Shown piece after piece: positions 15,709 through 25,475 of a stretch of 64,000 nt of DNA. Position numbers and translations under genes: made by a program. The DNA is from Kineococcus xinjiangensis (GTDB taxonomy: Bacteria; Actinomycetota; Actinomycetes; Actinomycetales; Kineococcaceae): contig NZ_PTJD01000003.1 in the NCBI RefSeq assembly GCF_002934625.1, positions 62,001-126,000 of the forward strand, given 5' to 3'. Every line of letters begins with the position of its first letter. Position 1 is the stretch's first letter. Under the pieces are notes generated by a model. The model did not search any database. It saw only the letters and a list, made by a program, of their open reading frames with translations, and was not told where the DNA came from.

Positions 15709-16086
15709 ATGGGGAAGCTGCGGATCAAGAAGGGTGACCTCGTGCAGGTCATCACGCGCGTCCGGGGCCGTCGCAACGAGGACGGGACCCGCACGTCGGA
15801 CCTCGGCAAGCAGGGCAAGGTGCTCGACGTCTTCCCGGACACGCAGCGCGTGCTGGTCGAGGGCGTCAACCAGATCAAGCGCCACACCAAGGCGGGCCCG
15901 GGCAACCAGGGCGCCGGCGGCATCGTGGTGCGCGAGGCCCCGATCCACGTGAGCAACGTGCAGCTCGTGGACCCGGAGACCAACAAGCCGACCCGCGTCG
16001 GCATGCGCACGGAGACGGTGGAGAAGAACGGCGTGCAGCGCATCCAGCGCATCCGCGTGGCCAAGCGCTCCGGTAAGGACATCTGA
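15709..16086 (+). CDS. rplX: 50S ribosomal protein L24
   Basis: 125-residue L24, an assembly initiator at the tunnel exit with a KOW motif ([18 protein letters not shown]) at the N-terminus. The [22 protein letters not shown] segment is typical. It lies between rplN and rplE with almost no spacing. Confidence 0.96.
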   Translation: MGKLRIKKGDLVQVITRVRGRRNEDGTRTSDLGKQGKVLDVFPDTQRVLVEGVNQIKRHTKAGPGNQGAGGIVVREAPIHVSNVQLVDPETNKPTRVGMRTETVEKNGVQRIQRIRVAKRSGKDI

Positions 16087-16087
16087 G

Positions 16088-16660
16088 ATGACTGAGACCC
16101 TCGAGACCGCCCGGGCGCTGCCGCGCCTGAAGCAGCGCTACCGCGAGGAGATCCGCGGCGCGATGCAGGAGCAGTTCGCCTACCCGAACGTCATGCTGAT
16201 CCCCGGCCTGGTCAAGGTCGTCGTCAACATGGGCGTCGGCGAGGCGGCCCGCGACTCCAAGCTCATCGACGGTGCCGTGCGCGACCTGGTCACCATCACC
16301 GGGCAGAAGCCGCAGGTGACCAAGGCCCGCAAGTCCATCGCCCAGTTCAAGCTCCGCGAGGGCATGCCGATCGGCGCCCACGTCACGCTGCGCGGTGACC
16401 GCATGTGGGAGTTCCTGGACCGGCTGCTCACGCTGGCCCTGCCCCGCATCCGCGACTTCCGCGGACTCTCGCCGAAGCAGTTCGACGGCAACGGCAACTA
16501 CACCTTCGGCCTCACGGAGCAGTCGATGTTCCACGAGATCGACCAGGACCGCATCGACCGCGTCCGCGGTATGGACATCACCGTCGTGACGACGGCGAAG
16601 AACGACGAGGAGGGCCGGGCGCTGCTGCGTCTGCTCGGCTTCCCGTTCAAGGAGGCGTGA
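16088..16660 (+). CDS. rplE: 50S ribosomal protein L5
   Basis: 190-residue L5, which binds 5S rRNA in the central protuberance and contacts P-site tRNA. Conserved stretches include [29 protein letters not shown] and [20 protein letters not shown]. It is tightly packed between rplX and rpsN. Confidence 0.97.
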   Translation: MTETLETARALPRLKQRYREEIRGAMQEQFAYPNVMLIPGLVKVVVNMGVGEAARDSKLIDGAVRDLVTITGQKPQVTKARKSIAQFKLREGMPIGAHVTLRGDRMWEFLDRLLTLALPRIRDFRGLSPKQFDGNGNYTFGLTEQSMFHEIDQDRIDRVRGMDITVVTTAKNDEEGRALLRLLGFPFKEA

Positions 16661-16662
16661 CC

Positions 16663-16848
16663 GTGGCCAAGACGGCTCTCATCCAGAAGGCAGCGCGCAA
16701 GCCGAAGTTCGCAGTGCGTGCCTACACCAGGTGCCAGCGCTGCGGCCGGCCGCACTCGGTCTTCCGCAAGTTCGGCATCTGCCGCATCTGCCTTCGGGAG
16801 ATGGCGCACCGCGGTGAGCTGCCCGGTGTGACCAAGAGCAGCTGGTGA
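16663..16848 (+). CDS. rpsN: 30S ribosomal protein S14, type Z (zinc form)
   Basis: 61-residue S14 with the zinc site Cys24, Cys27, Cys40 and Cys43, so this is the C+ short form. Actinomycetes often carry a second, zinc-free S14 elsewhere that replaces it under zinc limitation; none is in this window. The GTG start follows a GGAGG in the rplE end. It would be missed by a simple ORF length filter because a longer out-of-gene frame covers it. Confidence 0.95.
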   Translation: MAKTALIQKAARKPKFAVRAYTRCQRCGRPHSVFRKFGICRICLREMAHRGELPGVTKSSW

Positions 16849-16942
16849 CGGCTGTGCGTGACAACCTCGATGTGACGACGCCGCAGGTCCGCACCGCTGT
16901 CAGCGGTGTGGAAACCCCGGCGAGGAAGGGCGGGCGAGCCCG

Positions 16943-17341
16943 ATGACGATGACCGACCCCATCGCAGACATGCTGACGCGTCTGCGCAACGCCAACTCGG
17001 CGTACCACGACAGCGTGGTCATGCCCTACAGCAAGCTGAAGTCCCACATCGCCGAGATCCTCCAGCAGGAGGGCTACATCGAGTCGTGGAAGGTCGAGGA
17101 CGCGGAGGTCGGCAAGAAGCTGATCATCGCGCTGAAGTTCGGCCCCAACCGCGAGCGCTCGATCGCCGGCGTGCGCCGGGTCTCGAAGCCGGGTCTGCGC
17201 GTGTACGCGAAGTCGACCAACCTGCCGCGCGTCCTCGGCGGCCTCGGCGTGGCGATCCTGTCCACGTCGTCGGGGCTCCTGACGGACAAGCAGGCGGCCA
17301 AGAAGGGCGTGGGTGGGGAAGTCCTCGCCTACGTCTGGTGA
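16943..17341 (+). CDS. rpsH: 30S ribosomal protein S8
   Basis: 132-residue S8, which binds the central domain of 16S rRNA. It starts [18 protein letters not shown] and carries the [12 protein letters not shown] segment near the C-terminus. The gap upstream (16849-16942) holds a short 7-bp hairpin and the AGGAAGGG ribosome site. In E. coli S8 represses the spc operon; this was not testable here. Confidence 0.97.
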   Translation: MTMTDPIADMLTRLRNANSAYHDSVVMPYSKLKSHIAEILQQEGYIESWKVEDAEVGKKLIIALKFGPNRERSIAGVRRVSKPGLRVYAKSTNLPRVLGGLGVAILSTSSGLLTDKQAAKKGVGGEVLAYVW

Positions 17342-17357
17342 GAGGGGAGGAGAACTC

Positions 17358-17897
17358 ATGTCGCGCATCGGACGACTCCCCGTGCCCGTTCCCACGGGCG
17401 TGGACGTGACCGTCGACGGTCAGACCGTCACCGTGAAGGGCCCCAAGGGCACCCTCACGCACACCGTGGCCGAGCCCATCACGGTCGACCGCTCCGAGGA
17501 CGGCACGCTGCAGGTCAGCCGGCCCAACGACGAGCGCATCGCCAAGGAGCGCCACGGCCTCACCCGCACCCTGATCAACAACATGGTCCTGGGTGTGACC
17601 GAGGGCTACGTCAAGCGGCTGGAGATCCACGGCACCGGCTACCGCGTCGCCGCCAAGGGCTCCGACCTGGAGTTCGCGCTCGGCTTCAGCCACCCGGTCG
17701 TCGTGACGCCGCCCGCCGGCATCACGTTCGCCGTGGAGAACCCGACCCGCTTCTCGGTGCAGGGCATCGACAAGCAGCTGGTCGGCGAGGTCGCCGCCAA
17801 CATCCGGAAGCTGCGCAAGCCCGACCCGTACAAGGGCAAGGGCGTGCGGCTCGCCGGCGAGATCATCCGCCGCAAGGTCGGGAAGGCTGGTAAGTAA
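17358..17897 (+). CDS. rplF: 50S ribosomal protein L6
   Basis: 179-residue L6, near the sarcin-ricin loop. ATG 17358 gives [19 protein letters not shown] after an AGGGGAGGAG ribosome site; the frame runs further upstream but without homology. The C-terminal [25 protein letters not shown] is standard. Confidence 0.97.
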   Translation: MSRIGRLPVPVPTGVDVTVDGQTVTVKGPKGTLTHTVAEPITVDRSEDGTLQVSRPNDERIAKERHGLTRTLINNMVLGVTEGYVKRLEIHGTGYRVAAKGSDLEFALGFSHPVVVTPPAGITFAVENPTRFSVQGIDKQLVGEVAANIRKLRKPDPYKGKGVRLAGEIIRRKVGKAGK

Positions 17898-17900
17898 GTC

Positions 17901-18278
17901 ATGTCGCTTGCTGTGAAGCGGACCCAGAAGGGCAAGGACGTTGCCCGCGGCCGGCGCCACCTGCGCGTGCGCAAGAAGGTCGCCGGCACCACGGAGCGCC
18001 CCCGCCTGGTCGTGACGCGCTCCGCCCGCCACGTCTTCGTGCAGGTGATCGACGACAGCGTCGGCAAGACGCTGGCCTCCGCCTCCACGATGGAGGCCGA
18101 CCTGCGCGCGTCGGGCGACGACAAGTCGGCCAAGGCGCGCCGCGTCGGCGAGCTCGTCGCCGAGCGCGCCAAGGCGGCCGGCATCGACGCCGTGGTCTTC
18201 GACCGCGGCGGCAACCGCTACGCCGGTCGCGTGGCAGCCATCGCCGACGGCGCCCGCGGCGCCGGCCTGGCACTGTGA
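17901..18278 (+). CDS. rplR: 50S ribosomal protein L18
   Basis: 125-residue L18, a 5S rRNA binder. It contains [18 protein letters not shown] and the closing segment [22 protein letters not shown]. It follows rplF by 3 bp. Confidence 0.96.
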   Translation: MSLAVKRTQKGKDVARGRRHLRVRKKVAGTTERPRLVVTRSARHVFVQVIDDSVGKTLASASTMEADLRASGDDKSAKARRVGELVAERAKAAGIDAVVFDRGGNRYAGRVAAIADGARGAGLAL

Positions 18279-18306
18279 GCCCCCTGCGAGAGATGAGGAA
18301 CGCCTG

Positions 18307-18939
18307 ATGCCTGGACCCCAGCGCCGCGGCGCCGGCGCCGGTGCGGCCGGTGGCGGCGACAACAACCGTCGTGACGGTCGCCGCGACGGCGGCCGTGACA
18401 ACCGTCGCGGCGACAGCTCGGACCGCAGCAACTTCGTCGAGCGCGTGGTGACCATCAACCGCGTCGCCAAGGTCGTCAAGGGCGGTCGTCGCTTCAGCTT
18501 CACCGCCCTCGTGGTCGTGGGCGACTCCGACGGCACCGTCGGCGTCGGCTACGGCAAGGCCAAGGAGGTGCCCGCGGCGATCGCCAAGGGCGTCGAGGAG
18601 GCCAAGAAGAACTTCTTCAAGGTGCCGCGCATCCAGGGCACCATCCCGCACCCCGTCCAGGGGGAGAAGGCCGCGGGCGTGGTCATGCTGCGCCCCGCCT
18701 CGCCCGGTACCGGTGTGATCGCCGGTGGTCCGGTGCGCGCGGTCCTGGAGTGCGCCGGAATCCACGACGTGCTCAGCAAGTCCCTGGGCAGCGACAACGC
18801 CATCAACATCGTCCACGCGACGGTGGCGGCGCTGCGCGGCCTGGAGCGTCCTGAGCAGGTCGCGGCCCGTCGCGGCCTCCCGCTGGACCACGTCGCTCCG
18901 GCGGCGCTGCTGCGGGCGCGTGCGGAGGGGGCTGCCTGA
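18307..18939 (+). CDS. rpsE: 30S ribosomal protein S5
   Basis: 210-residue S5, involved in accuracy and the mRNA entry tunnel. The N-terminal 40 residues are Gly/Arg/Asp-rich and low complexity, then the core starts [21 protein letters not shown]. The spectinomycin-loop segment [10 protein letters not shown] is wild type in form. Its stop overlaps rpmD by one base. Confidence 0.96.
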   Translation: MPGPQRRGAGAGAAGGGDNNRRDGRRDGGRDNRRGDSSDRSNFVERVVTINRVAKVVKGGRRFSFTALVVVGDSDGTVGVGYGKAKEVPAAIAKGVEEAKKNFFKVPRIQGTIPHPVQGEKAAGVVMLRPASPGTGVIAGGPVRAVLECAGIHDVLSKSLGSDNAINIVHATVAALRGLERPEQVAARRGLPLDHVAPAALLRARAEGAA

Positions 18940-19121
18940 TGGCGCAGTTGAAGGTCACGCAGATCCGCTCCGAGATCGGCGGCAAGCAGAACCAGCGGGA
19001 CACGCTGCGCAGCCTCGGGCTGCACCGCATCGGGGACGTCGTCATCAAGGACGACCGCCCCGAGTTCCGCGGGATGGTCCGCGCGGTGGCCCACCTGGTC
19101 ACCGTCGAGGAGGTTGACTGA
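18939..19121 (+). CDS. rpmD: 50S ribosomal protein L30
   Basis: 60-residue L30. The sequence [24 protein letters not shown] followed by [14 protein letters not shown] is diagnostic. It overlaps rpsE by one base and precedes rplO by 2 bp. Confidence 0.96.
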   Translation: MAQLKVTQIRSEIGGKQNQRDTLRSLGLHRIGDVVIKDDRPEFRGMVRAVAHLVTVEEVD

Positions 19122-19123
19122 CG

Positions 19124-19576
19124 ATGGCGAACGAGCACGTGCTCAAGGTGCACCACCTGCGCCCGGCGCCCGGTGCCAAGACCGCGAAGACCCGCGTGGG
19201 TCGCGGTGAGGCCAGCAAGGGCAAGACCGCCGGTCGCGGTACGAAGGGCACCAAGGCCCGCTACCAGGTGCCGGAGGCCTTCGAGGGCGGGCAGATGCCG
19301 CTGCACATGCGGCTGCCCAAGCTCCGCGGCTTCAAGAACCCCTTCCGGGTCGAGTACCAGGTGGTCAACCTCGACCGCCTGTCCTCGCTCTTCCCCGAGG
19401 GCGGCGCAGTGAGCGTCGACGACCTCGTCGCCAAGGGCGCCGTGCGCCCCGGGCACCTGGTCAAGGTCCTCGGTACCGGCGAGATCGGCGTGCCGCTGCA
19501 GGTCAGCGCGCACAAGTTCTCCGCCAGTGCGGAGCAGAAGATCACCGCAGCGGGTGGGACGACCACCCAGCTCTGA
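19124..19576 (+). CDS. rplO: 50S ribosomal protein L15
   Basis: 150-residue L15 with the Gly/Lys/Arg-rich N-terminal arm ([19 protein letters not shown]) and the [15 protein letters not shown] motif. It is the last ribosomal gene before secY, from which it is separated by a terminator and a 250-bp leader region. Confidence 0.97.
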   Translation: MANEHVLKVHHLRPAPGAKTAKTRVGRGEASKGKTAGRGTKGTKARYQVPEAFEGGQMPLHMRLPKLRGFKNPFRVEYQVVNLDRLSSLFPEGGAVSVDDLVAKGAVRPGHLVKVLGTGEIGVPLQVSAHKFSASAEQKITAAGGTTTQL

Positions 19577-19587
19577 CGATCGCCCCG

Positions 19588-19635
19588 ACGCGGCGGTAAC
19601 GGACACGTGAGATCAACCGTCCGTTGCCGCCGCGT
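19588..19635 (+). terminator. Terminator after rplO
   Basis: Bases 19588-19604 pair with 19619-19635 (17 bp, one G-U wobble) around a 14-nt loop, 11 nt after the rplO stop. It implies that secY-adk-map are at least partly transcribed from their own promoter. Confidence 0.7.
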
Positions 19636-19828
19636 TCCTGTTCGTGCACGGGGTAGGGTCGTCTCGCCGGAGGCCCCCTCCGGTGTGGCGGTCCTGCCCT
19701 CTGCCCTGCAGGGACGGCCGGCCGCCAGGCAGTAGGACCCACCGGTACCCGCACGTGCGCGGGCACCACCGACAGGCACCACCCATTCGCGTCAGCACCC
19801 CGCCCTCTCAGGCGGTGCAGGAGGTCAC
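19636..19828 (+). other. secY leader region
   Basis: This 193-bp non-coding stretch between the rplO terminator and secY has a -10-like TAGGGT at 19654-19659 without a good -35. Small GC hairpins follow, for example CCGGAG / CTCCGG near 19669 and CCCGC / GCGGG near 19746. I see no coding sequence. It probably carries the secY promoter and a structured leader. Confidence 0.35.
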
Positions 19829-21130
19829 GTGCTCACCGCTTTGGCTCGGGCGTTCCGGACGCCGGACCTGCGCCGGAAGCTGCTCTTCACGCTCGGCATC
19901 ATCGTGATCTTCCGCTTGGGCTCCTTCATCCCCACCCCGGGCGTCGACTACACGGCGGTGCAGGAGTGCCTCACGCAGGCGGAGACGAACAGCAGCCTCC
20001 TCGGTCTGGTCAACCTCTTCAGCGGCGGGGCGCTGCTCCAGCTGGCCGTGTTCGCGCTGGGGATCATGCCCTACATCACGGCGAGCATCATCGTGCAGCT
20101 GCTCACCGTCGTGATCCCCCGCTTCGAGGAGCTGAAGAAGGAGGGGCAGACGGGGACCGCGAAGCTGACGCAGTACACGCGGTACCTGACGATCGCCCTG
20201 GCCATCCTGCAGTCGACGACGTACGTCTCGATCGCGCGCGACCCCGCGCGCCTCTTCGGGGCGCAGTGCACGGCGCAGGTCGTGCCCGACCAGAGCGTGC
20301 CGATCCTGGCGCTGATGGTGCTCACCATGACGGCCGGCACCGGCCTCGTGATGTGGATGGGTGAGCTGATCACCGAGCGGGGCGTCGGCAACGGCATGTC
20401 GCTGCTGATCTTCACGTCGATCGCCTCGACGTTCCCGTCCTCGATCTGGGCCATCGGGCAGGAGAACGGCTACGCGATCATGGCGGCCGTCATCTTCATC
20501 GGTCTCTTCGTCGTGGCCGCCGTCGTGGCCGTGGAGCAGTCCCAGCGGCGCGTGCCGGTGCAGTACGCCAAGCGGATGATCGGCCGGCGCATGTACGGCG
20601 GGACGAGCACCTACATCCCGCTGAAGGTCAACATGGCCGGCGTCATCCCGATCATCTTCGCCTCGTCGCTGCTGTACCTGCCCGCCCTGGTGGCGCAGTT
20701 CAACGACCCGCGTGCGGAGTGGGTCCTGTGGATCGACCGGTACCTCGTCCGGGGCGACCACCCGCTCTACATGGCGATCTACTTCCTGCTGATCATCTTC
20801 TTCGCGTACTTCTACGTGGCCATCACGTTCAACCCGGACGAGGTCGCCGAGAACATGCGGAAGTACGGCGGCTTCATCCCCGGTGTCCGGGCCGGTCGCC
20901 CGACCGCCGAGTACCTCGACTACATCCTCACCCGCATCACGCTGCCCGGTGCCCTCTACCTGGGGCTGGTCTCGCTGATCCCCCTCATCGCCCTGGTGCT
21001 CTTCAACGCGAACCAGAACTTCCCCTTCGGCGGAACGTCGATCCTCATCGTGGTCGGTGTGGGCCTGGAGACGGTGAAGCAGATCGAGTCCCAGTTGCAG
21101 CAGCGGAACTACGAAGGGTTCTTGCGATGA
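19829..21130 (+). CDS. secY: Protein translocase subunit SecY
   Basis: 433-residue channel subunit of the Sec translocon in the cytoplasmic membrane. Ten hydrophobic segments can be followed. The N-terminal LARAFRTPDLRRKLLFTL, the plug-side FIPTPGVDY, and the cytoplasmic loop NPDEVAENMRKYGGFIPGVRAGRPT are all canonical. The GTG start at 19829 has a GCAGGAGG ribosome site. Its stop overlaps the adk ATG by 4 nt. Confidence 0.97.
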   Translation: MLTALARAFRTPDLRRKLLFTLGIIVIFRLGSFIPTPGVDYTAVQECLTQAETNSSLLGLVNLFSGGALLQLAVFALGIMPYITASIIVQLLTVVIPRFEELKKEGQTGTAKLTQYTRYLTIALAILQSTTYVSIARDPARLFGAQCTAQVVPDQSVPILALMVLTMTAGTGLVMWMGELITERGVGNGMSLLIFTSIASTFPSSIWAIGQENGYAIMAAVIFIGLFVVAAVVAVEQSQRRVPVQYAKRMIGRRMYGGTSTYIPLKVNMAGVIPIIFASSLLYLPALVAQFNDPRAEWVLWIDRYLVRGDHPLYMAIYFLLIIFFAYFYVAITFNPDEVAENMRKYGGFIPGVRAGRPTAEYLDYILTRITLPGALYLGLVSLIPLIALVLFNANQNFPFGGTSILIVVGVGLETVKQIESQLQQRNYEGFLR

Positions 21131-21702
21131 CGCGTCTCGTCCTCCTCGGTCCGCCCGGCGCGGGCAAGGGCACCCAGGCGTCCCGGCTGGCGGAGCACCT
21201 CTCCGTGCCCGCCATCTCCACCGGTGACATCTTCCGGGCCAACGTCGCCCAGGGCACTGACCTGGGGACCCTGGCGAAGGAGTACATGGACGCCGGCAAG
21301 TACGTCCCCGACACGGTCACCAACGGGATGGTCCGCAGCCGGCTCGCGGAGCCCGACGTGGAGGGTGGCTTCATCCTCGACGGCTACCCGCGCACCACGG
21401 ACCAGGTCCGAGAGCTCGACGCGATGCTGGCGGAGAGCGGCACCCAGCTGGACGCCGTCGTGCAGATCACCGCGGACAGCGACGAGCTGGTCCGCCGCCT
21501 CGTGCAGCGCGCCGCCATCCAGGGGCGCAGCGACGACACCGAGGACGTCATCCGCGAGCGGCAGCGGGTCTACCTGGAGCAGACGGCCCCGCTGGTCGAC
21601 GTCTACCAGTCGCGCGGGCTCCTGCGCACGGTGGACGGCCTCGGCCCCATCGACGAGGTCACCGAGCGCCTGCTCGCCGCTCTCGAGACGGGCCGGTCCT
21701 GA
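21127..21702 (+). CDS. adk: Adenylate kinase (short-lid form)
   Basis: 191-residue enzyme interconverting AMP + ATP and 2 ADP. P-loop GPPGAGKGT is at residues 8-16, the AMP-site TGDIFR at about 32-37, and the FILDGYPRT segment follows. The LID is the short type without the four-Cys zinc site, usual in actinobacteria. It overlaps secY by 4 nt (ATGA). Confidence 0.96.
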   Translation: MTRLVLLGPPGAGKGTQASRLAEHLSVPAISTGDIFRANVAQGTDLGTLAKEYMDAGKYVPDTVTNGMVRSRLAEPDVEGGFILDGYPRTTDQVRELDAMLAESGTQLDAVVQITADSDELVRRLVQRAAIQGRSDDTEDVIRERQRVYLEQTAPLVDVYQSRGLLRTVDGLGPIDEVTERLLAALETGRS

Positions 21703-21727
21703 CCGCCGGCACCGGCGGGGGAGTGCA

Positions 21728-22555
21728 GTGAGCGTGTTCCACCGCGAGCGCATCGAGTGGAAGACCCCCGAGCAGGTGCGGCGCATGCGCACGGCGGGTC
21801 TGCTCACGGCCGCGGCCCTGGAGCGGGTCCGGGCCGAGCTCCGCCCCGGGATCACCACCGCGCACCTGGACGCCGTCGCCGCGGAGGTCATCCGGGACGG
21901 GGGCGGGCGGGCGTCCTTCCTCGGCTACCACGGGTACCCGGCGACGCTGTGCGTCTCGGTCAACGAGGTGGTCGTCCACGGGATCCCCGGGGAGAGGGTC
22001 ATCGCCGAGGGTGACGTCGTCTCCGTGGACTGCGGGGCCGTGGTCGACGGGTGGCACGGCGACTCCGCCTTCACCGCGGTCGTGGGCTCACCCCTGGACC
22101 AGGCCGACGCCGAGCTCATCGAGCTGACGCGCCAGGCCATGTGGGGGGGCATCGCCGCGCTGGACGCCCGCGGCCGGCTCAACGACGTGGGCGCCGCGGT
22201 CGAGGACGCCGTCGACGGCAGGCTCGGCATCGTCGACGGGTACACCGGTCACGGCATCGGCACCGAGATGCACCAGGCGCCGGAGGTCCTCAACTACCGC
22301 GTCCGCGAACGGGGCCCGAAGGTGAAGCCCGGGTTGGTCGTCGCCGTCGAGCCGATGTGCACGCGCGGCGGGGAGGACACCGACGTCCTCGGCGACGACT
22401 GGACGGTGGTGACGCGCGACGGCACGAGGGCCGCGCACTGGGAGCACACGGTCGCCGTGCTGGAGGACGGGCTGTGGGTGCTCACCGCCCCCGACGGGGG
22501 TGCGGAGGAACTCGCCCGGCGCGGGGCTCGACTGTCGGGCCTCGCCTCGGCCTGA
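21728..22555 (+). CDS. map: Methionine aminopeptidase, type I
   Basis: 275-residue metalloprotease that removes the initiator Met co-translationally. Metal-ligand motifs are visible: the two Asp in DCGAVVDGWHGDSAF, the His in GHGIGTEMH, the Glu in VEPM and the last Glu in EHTVAVLE. There is no N-terminal SH3-binding extension. GTG 21728 is chosen because it follows a GGGGGAG ribosome site and gives a family-length protein. A small 7-bp hairpin lies at the adk-map junction. Confidence 0.94.
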   Translation: MSVFHRERIEWKTPEQVRRMRTAGLLTAAALERVRAELRPGITTAHLDAVAAEVIRDGGGRASFLGYHGYPATLCVSVNEVVVHGIPGERVIAEGDVVSVDCGAVVDGWHGDSAFTAVVGSPLDQADAELIELTRQAMWGGIAALDARGRLNDVGAAVEDAVDGRLGIVDGYTGHGIGTEMHQAPEVLNYRVRERGPKVKPGLVVAVEPMCTRGGEDTDVLGDDWTVVTRDGTRAAHWEHTVAVLEDGLWVLTAPDGGAEELARRGARLSGLASA

Positions 22556-22577
22556 GCCAGCCCCGCCGACGGGATCC

Positions 22578-22607
22578 GGGACGGGGTGCGATTTCGTCTC
22601 CCGTCCC
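22578..22607 (+). terminator. Hairpin after map
   Basis: An 8-bp stem, 22578-22585 with 22600-22607, lies 22 nt after the map stop and overlaps the candidate infA promoter. A weak terminator is the simplest reading. Confidence 0.4.
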
Positions 22608-22621
22608 GTGTCCACTAGACT
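22592..22621 (+). promoter_or_regulatory. Candidate promoter of infA
   Basis: TTTCGT at 22592-22597 and TAGACT at 22616-22621, 18 bp apart. The -10 is good and the -35 poor. It would give a leader of about 100 nt in front of infA. Confidence 0.4.
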
Positions 22622-22729
22622 CGTCTTTCGGTCCGCCCTGTCTGCCGCTCGAACGGTTCGGCTGCTTCCTCGGCACGGGTGCGCGTCCAGCCAGAGCACC
22701 TGAGAAGCACCGACGGAAAAGCGGAGGAC

Positions 22730-22951
22730 ATGCCGAAGAAGGACGGCGTCATCGAGATCGAAGGCACCGTGATCGAAGCCCTGCCGAACGCGATGTTCCG
22801 CGTCGAGCTGAGCAACGGTCACAAGGTGCTCGCCCACATCTCCGGGAAGATGCGGCAGCACTACATCCGCATCCTCCCCGAGGACCGGGTCGTCGTCGAG
22901 CTCAGCCCCTACGACCTGTCCCGCGGGCGCATCGTCTACCGCTACAAGTGA
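22730..22951 (+). CDS. infA: Translation initiation factor IF-1
   Basis: 73-residue OB-fold factor that occupies the A site during initiation. [27 protein letters not shown] is standard. The ATG at 22730 follows GCGGAGGAC. It leads the rpmJ-rpsM-rpsK group. Confidence 0.97.
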   Translation: MPKKDGVIEIEGTVIEALPNAMFRVELSNGHKVLAHISGKMRQHYIRILPEDRVVVELSPYDLSRGRIVYRYK

Positions 22952-23021
22952 CCCCACTGGCCGCTGCCACCCGCCCTCCCCACCCGGGGTCGGTCGGGGG
23001 GCCGGCACGACCGGAGACGTG

Positions 23022-23135
23022 ATGAAGGTCAAGCCCAGCGTCAAGAAGATCTGCGACAAGTGCAAGGTGATCCGCCGCCACGGGCGCGTGATGGTCATCT
23101 GCGACAACCTGCGCCACAAGCAGCGTCAGGGCTGA
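23022..23135 (+). CDS. rpmJ: 50S ribosomal protein L36 (zinc form)
   Basis: 37-residue L36, starting [20 protein letters not shown]. The zinc ligands Cys11, Cys14, Cys27 and His32 are present, so this is the C+ paralogue. The GGAG ribosome site lies 6-9 nt upstream. The gene is shorter than common ORF cut-offs. The 172-bp gap to rpsM contains three small GC hairpins and no coding signal. Confidence 0.94.
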   Translation: MKVKPSVKKICDKCKVIRRHGRVMVICDNLRHKQRQG

Positions 23136-23307
23136 GACCCCGGCGGACCGCAGCAGCGGCCGCTGACGGTCCAGGAGCACGACCTCCGCGCAGCACCCAC
23201 CCGGTCAGCTAGGCCGGGTGACACCCCCGGTCGGAGGCCGGGGACCCGCCGGACGAGGGCGGGAACGGTGCTGCGGTAGACCTCCGTGAAGGAAGAGGAA
23301 CATCCAC

Positions 23308-23688
23308 ATGGCACGTCTCGTCGGCGTGGACCTGCCCCGCGAGAAGCGGGCAGAGATCGCGCTCACCTACATCTTCGGCATCGGGCGCACCCGCGCGAAG
23401 GAGACGCTGGCGGCGACCGGCGTCAGCGGCGACACCCGCGTGCGAGACCTCGGGGACGACGACCTCGTCCGCCTGCGCGACTACATCGAGGGCAACTTCC
23501 GCGTCGAGGGTGACCTCCGCCGCGAGGTGGCCGCCGACATCCGCCGCAAAGTGGAGATCGGGAGCTACGAGGGCCTCCGCCACCGTCGTGGCCTGCCCGT
23601 CCGCGGGCAGCGCACGAAGACGAACGCTCGCACCCGCAAGGGTCCGAAGCGCACCGTGGCAGGCAAGAAGAAGCCGGGCCGCAAGTAG
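23308..23688 (+). CDS. rpsM: 30S ribosomal protein S13
   Basis: 126-residue S13 of the 30S head, with [22 protein letters not shown] and the basic C-terminus [31 protein letters not shown] ribosome site is upstream. rpsK follows after 105 bp. Confidence 0.97.
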   Translation: MARLVGVDLPREKRAEIALTYIFGIGRTRAKETLAATGVSGDTRVRDLGDDDLVRLRDYIEGNFRVEGDLRREVAADIRRKVEIGSYEGLRHRRGLPVRGQRTKTNARTRKGPKRTVAGKKKPGRK

Positions 23689-23793
23689 CAGCGGGCGGCC
23701 CTCCGGCCGCCCCATCCGCGAGCGCCCCGCTCGCAGCTCCCGAGGTTCCGCCGCCCGCGCGGACCTGCCACGTCGTTCCCTGGAGTTCACCGC

Positions 23794-24201
23794 ATGCCTC
23801 CCAAGAGCCGCATGGCCACCGGTGCGCGCAAGCCGCGCCGCAAGGAGAAGAAGAACGTCTCCCACGGCCACGCCCACATCAAGAGCACGTTCAACAACAC
23901 GATCGTCTCCATCACCGACCCCACGGGCGCTGTGATCGCCTGGGCGTCGGCCGGTCAGGTCGGCTTCAAGGGCTCGCGCAAGTCGACGCCCTTCGCCGCC
24001 CAGATGGCCGCGGAGGCCGCCGCCCGCCGTGCGCAGGAGCACGGCATGCGCAAGGTCGACGTCTTCGTGAAGGGCCCGGGTTCGGGCCGCGAGACGGCGA
24101 TCCGCTCGCTGCAGGCGACCGGCCTCGAGGTCGGGGCGATCCAGGACGTCACGCCCAGCCCGCACAACGGCTGCCGTCCGCCCAAGCGTCGTCGCGTCTG
24201 A
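23794..24201 (+). CDS. rpsK: 30S ribosomal protein S11
   Basis: 135-residue S11, forming the 30S platform around the mRNA exit. It shows [33 protein letters not shown] and the end [15 protein letters not shown]. rpsD, frequent after rpsK in bacteria, does not follow; two hairpins and then rpoA do. Confidence 0.97.
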   Translation: MPPKSRMATGARKPRRKEKKNVSHGHAHIKSTFNNTIVSITDPTGAVIAWASAGQVGFKGSRKSTPFAAQMAAEAAARRAQEHGMRKVDVFVKGPGSGRETAIRSLQATGLEVGAIQDVTPSPHNGCRPPKRRRV

Positions 24202-24234
24202 CGTCCTCCACCGGCGTGCTTCCAGCAGCGCCGG

Positions 24235-24259
24235 GCCCCCGGTCCGCGGGACCGGGGGC
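24235..24259 (+). terminator. Terminator-like hairpin between rpsK and rpoA (first)
   Basis: A perfect 11-bp stem, 24235-24245 with 24249-24259, and 3-nt loop lies 33 nt after the rpsK stop. It suggests that rpoA-rplQ can be expressed apart from the upstream genes. Confidence 0.55.
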
Positions 24260-24283
24260 TCCGGCCTGCCGGGACAGCGCACC

Positions 24284-24310
24284 GGGAACCACTGCGCCGC
24301 GGTGGTTCCC
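24284..24310 (+). other. Second hairpin between rpsK and rpoA
   Basis: A perfect 9-bp stem, 24284-24292 with 24302-24310, with a 9-nt loop. It lies 86 nt before the rpoA start and is less GC-extreme than the first hairpin. It may belong to the rpoA leader. Confidence 0.4.
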
Positions 24311-24396
24311 CGCACACGTGAAGTACCCCGCCGGTGGACCGATGCCGACGGGTTCGCGGGACGTCATATGGCGGACGTCCGCGGGAAGGAGATGCC

Positions 24397-25410
24397 GTGC
24401 TGATCGCCCAGCGACCCACGCTCACTGAGGACGTCCTCAGCGACTACCGCTCCCGGTTCGTCATCGAGCCGCTCGAGCCGGGCTTCGGCTACACCCTGGG
24501 CAACTCGCTGCGCCGCACGCTGCTGTCGTCCATCCCGGGTGCCGCGGTCACGAGCATCCGCATCGACGGCGTGCTGCACGAGTTCACCAGCGTTCCCGGG
24601 GTCAAGGAGGACGTCACCGAGCTCGTCCTCAACATCAAGAACCTCGTGGTGTCCAGCGAGCACGACGAGCCCGTGGTGATGTACCTGCGCAAGCAGGGCC
24701 CCGGCGCCGTCACCGCTGCGGACATCGCCCCCCCGGCCGGCGTGGAGGTCCACAACCCGGACCTGCACATCGCCACCCTCAACGCCAAGGGCAAGCTCGA
24801 GCTGGAGCTGACGGTCGAGCGCGGTCGCGGCTACGTCTCCGCCCAGCAGAACAAGTCCGGCGAGCAGGAGATCGGCCGCATCCCGGTCGACTCCATCTAC
24901 TCGCCGGTGCTGAAGGTGACCTACAAGGTCGAGGCCACCCGCGTCGAGCAGCGCACCGACTTCGACCGCCTCGTGGTGGACGTGGAGACCAAGCGCTCGA
25001 TCGCCCCCCGCGACGCCGTGGCCTCCGCCGGCAAGACGCTGACGGAGCTGTTCGGCCTCGCCCGCGAGCTCAACGTCGACGCCGAGGGCATCGACATGGG
25101 TCCGTCGCCGACCGACGCGGCGCTGGCCGCGGACCTCGCGCTGGAGATCGAGGCGCTGGACCTGACGGTCCGCTCCTACAACTGCCTCAAGCGCGAGGGC
25201 ATCCACACCGTCGGGGAACTGGTCTCGCGCAGCGAGGCCGACCTGCTCGACATCCGCAACTTCGGGCAGAAGTCCATCGACGAGGTCAAGGCCAAGCTCG
25301 TCGGCATGGGTCTGCACCTGAAGGACAGCCCGCCCGGCTTCGACCCGAGCGCCGTCGTCAACGACTTCGAGGAGGACGACGCGTCCTTCGCCGAGGACGA
25401 GCAGCTCTGA
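24397..25410 (+). CDS. rpoA: RNA polymerase alpha subunit
   Basis: 337-residue alpha subunit that dimerises to scaffold polymerase. The N-terminal domain shows [22 protein letters not shown]. The C-terminal domain (about residues 250-320) has [17 protein letters not shown] and [13 protein letters not shown], which contact upstream DNA and activators. GTG 24397 is selected because it gives [12 protein letters not shown] after a GGAAGGAG ribosome site; the frame stays open upstream but lacks homology. A short acidic tail ends the protein. Confidence 0.97.
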   Translation: MLIAQRPTLTEDVLSDYRSRFVIEPLEPGFGYTLGNSLRRTLLSSIPGAAVTSIRIDGVLHEFTSVPGVKEDVTELVLNIKNLVVSSEHDEPVVMYLRKQGPGAVTAADIAPPAGVEVHNPDLHIATLNAKGKLELELTVERGRGYVSAQQNKSGEQEIGRIPVDSIYSPVLKVTYKVEATRVEQRTDFDRLVVDVETKRSIAPRDAVASAGKTLTELFGLARELNVDAEGIDMGPSPTDAALAADLALEIEALDLTVRSYNCLKREGIHTVGELVSRSEADLLDIRNFGQKSIDEVKAKLVGMGLHLKDSPPGFDPSAVVNDFEEDDASFAEDEQL

Positions 25411-25475
25411 CCGACCGCCCAGTCGTGGCTCCCTGACTCGGGCGCCACGGGAAGCACCCGAGGAGATCGACAACC

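Noticed and set aside
19635-19659. secY promoter with TTCCTG as -35 and TAGGGT as -10
   Set aside because: The spacing would be 13 bp, too short; the -10 alone is kept as a weak hint.
22901-23307. Plus-strand remnant of rpsD around rpmJ-rpsM or rpsK-rpoA
   Set aside because: No frame in these gaps shows S4-like sequence; the gaps contain only hairpins.
24365-24370. CATATG near the rpoA start as possible start codon or cloning-like site
   Set aside because: Not in frame with conserved RpoA sequence and without a ribosome site; GTG 24397 fits the family.
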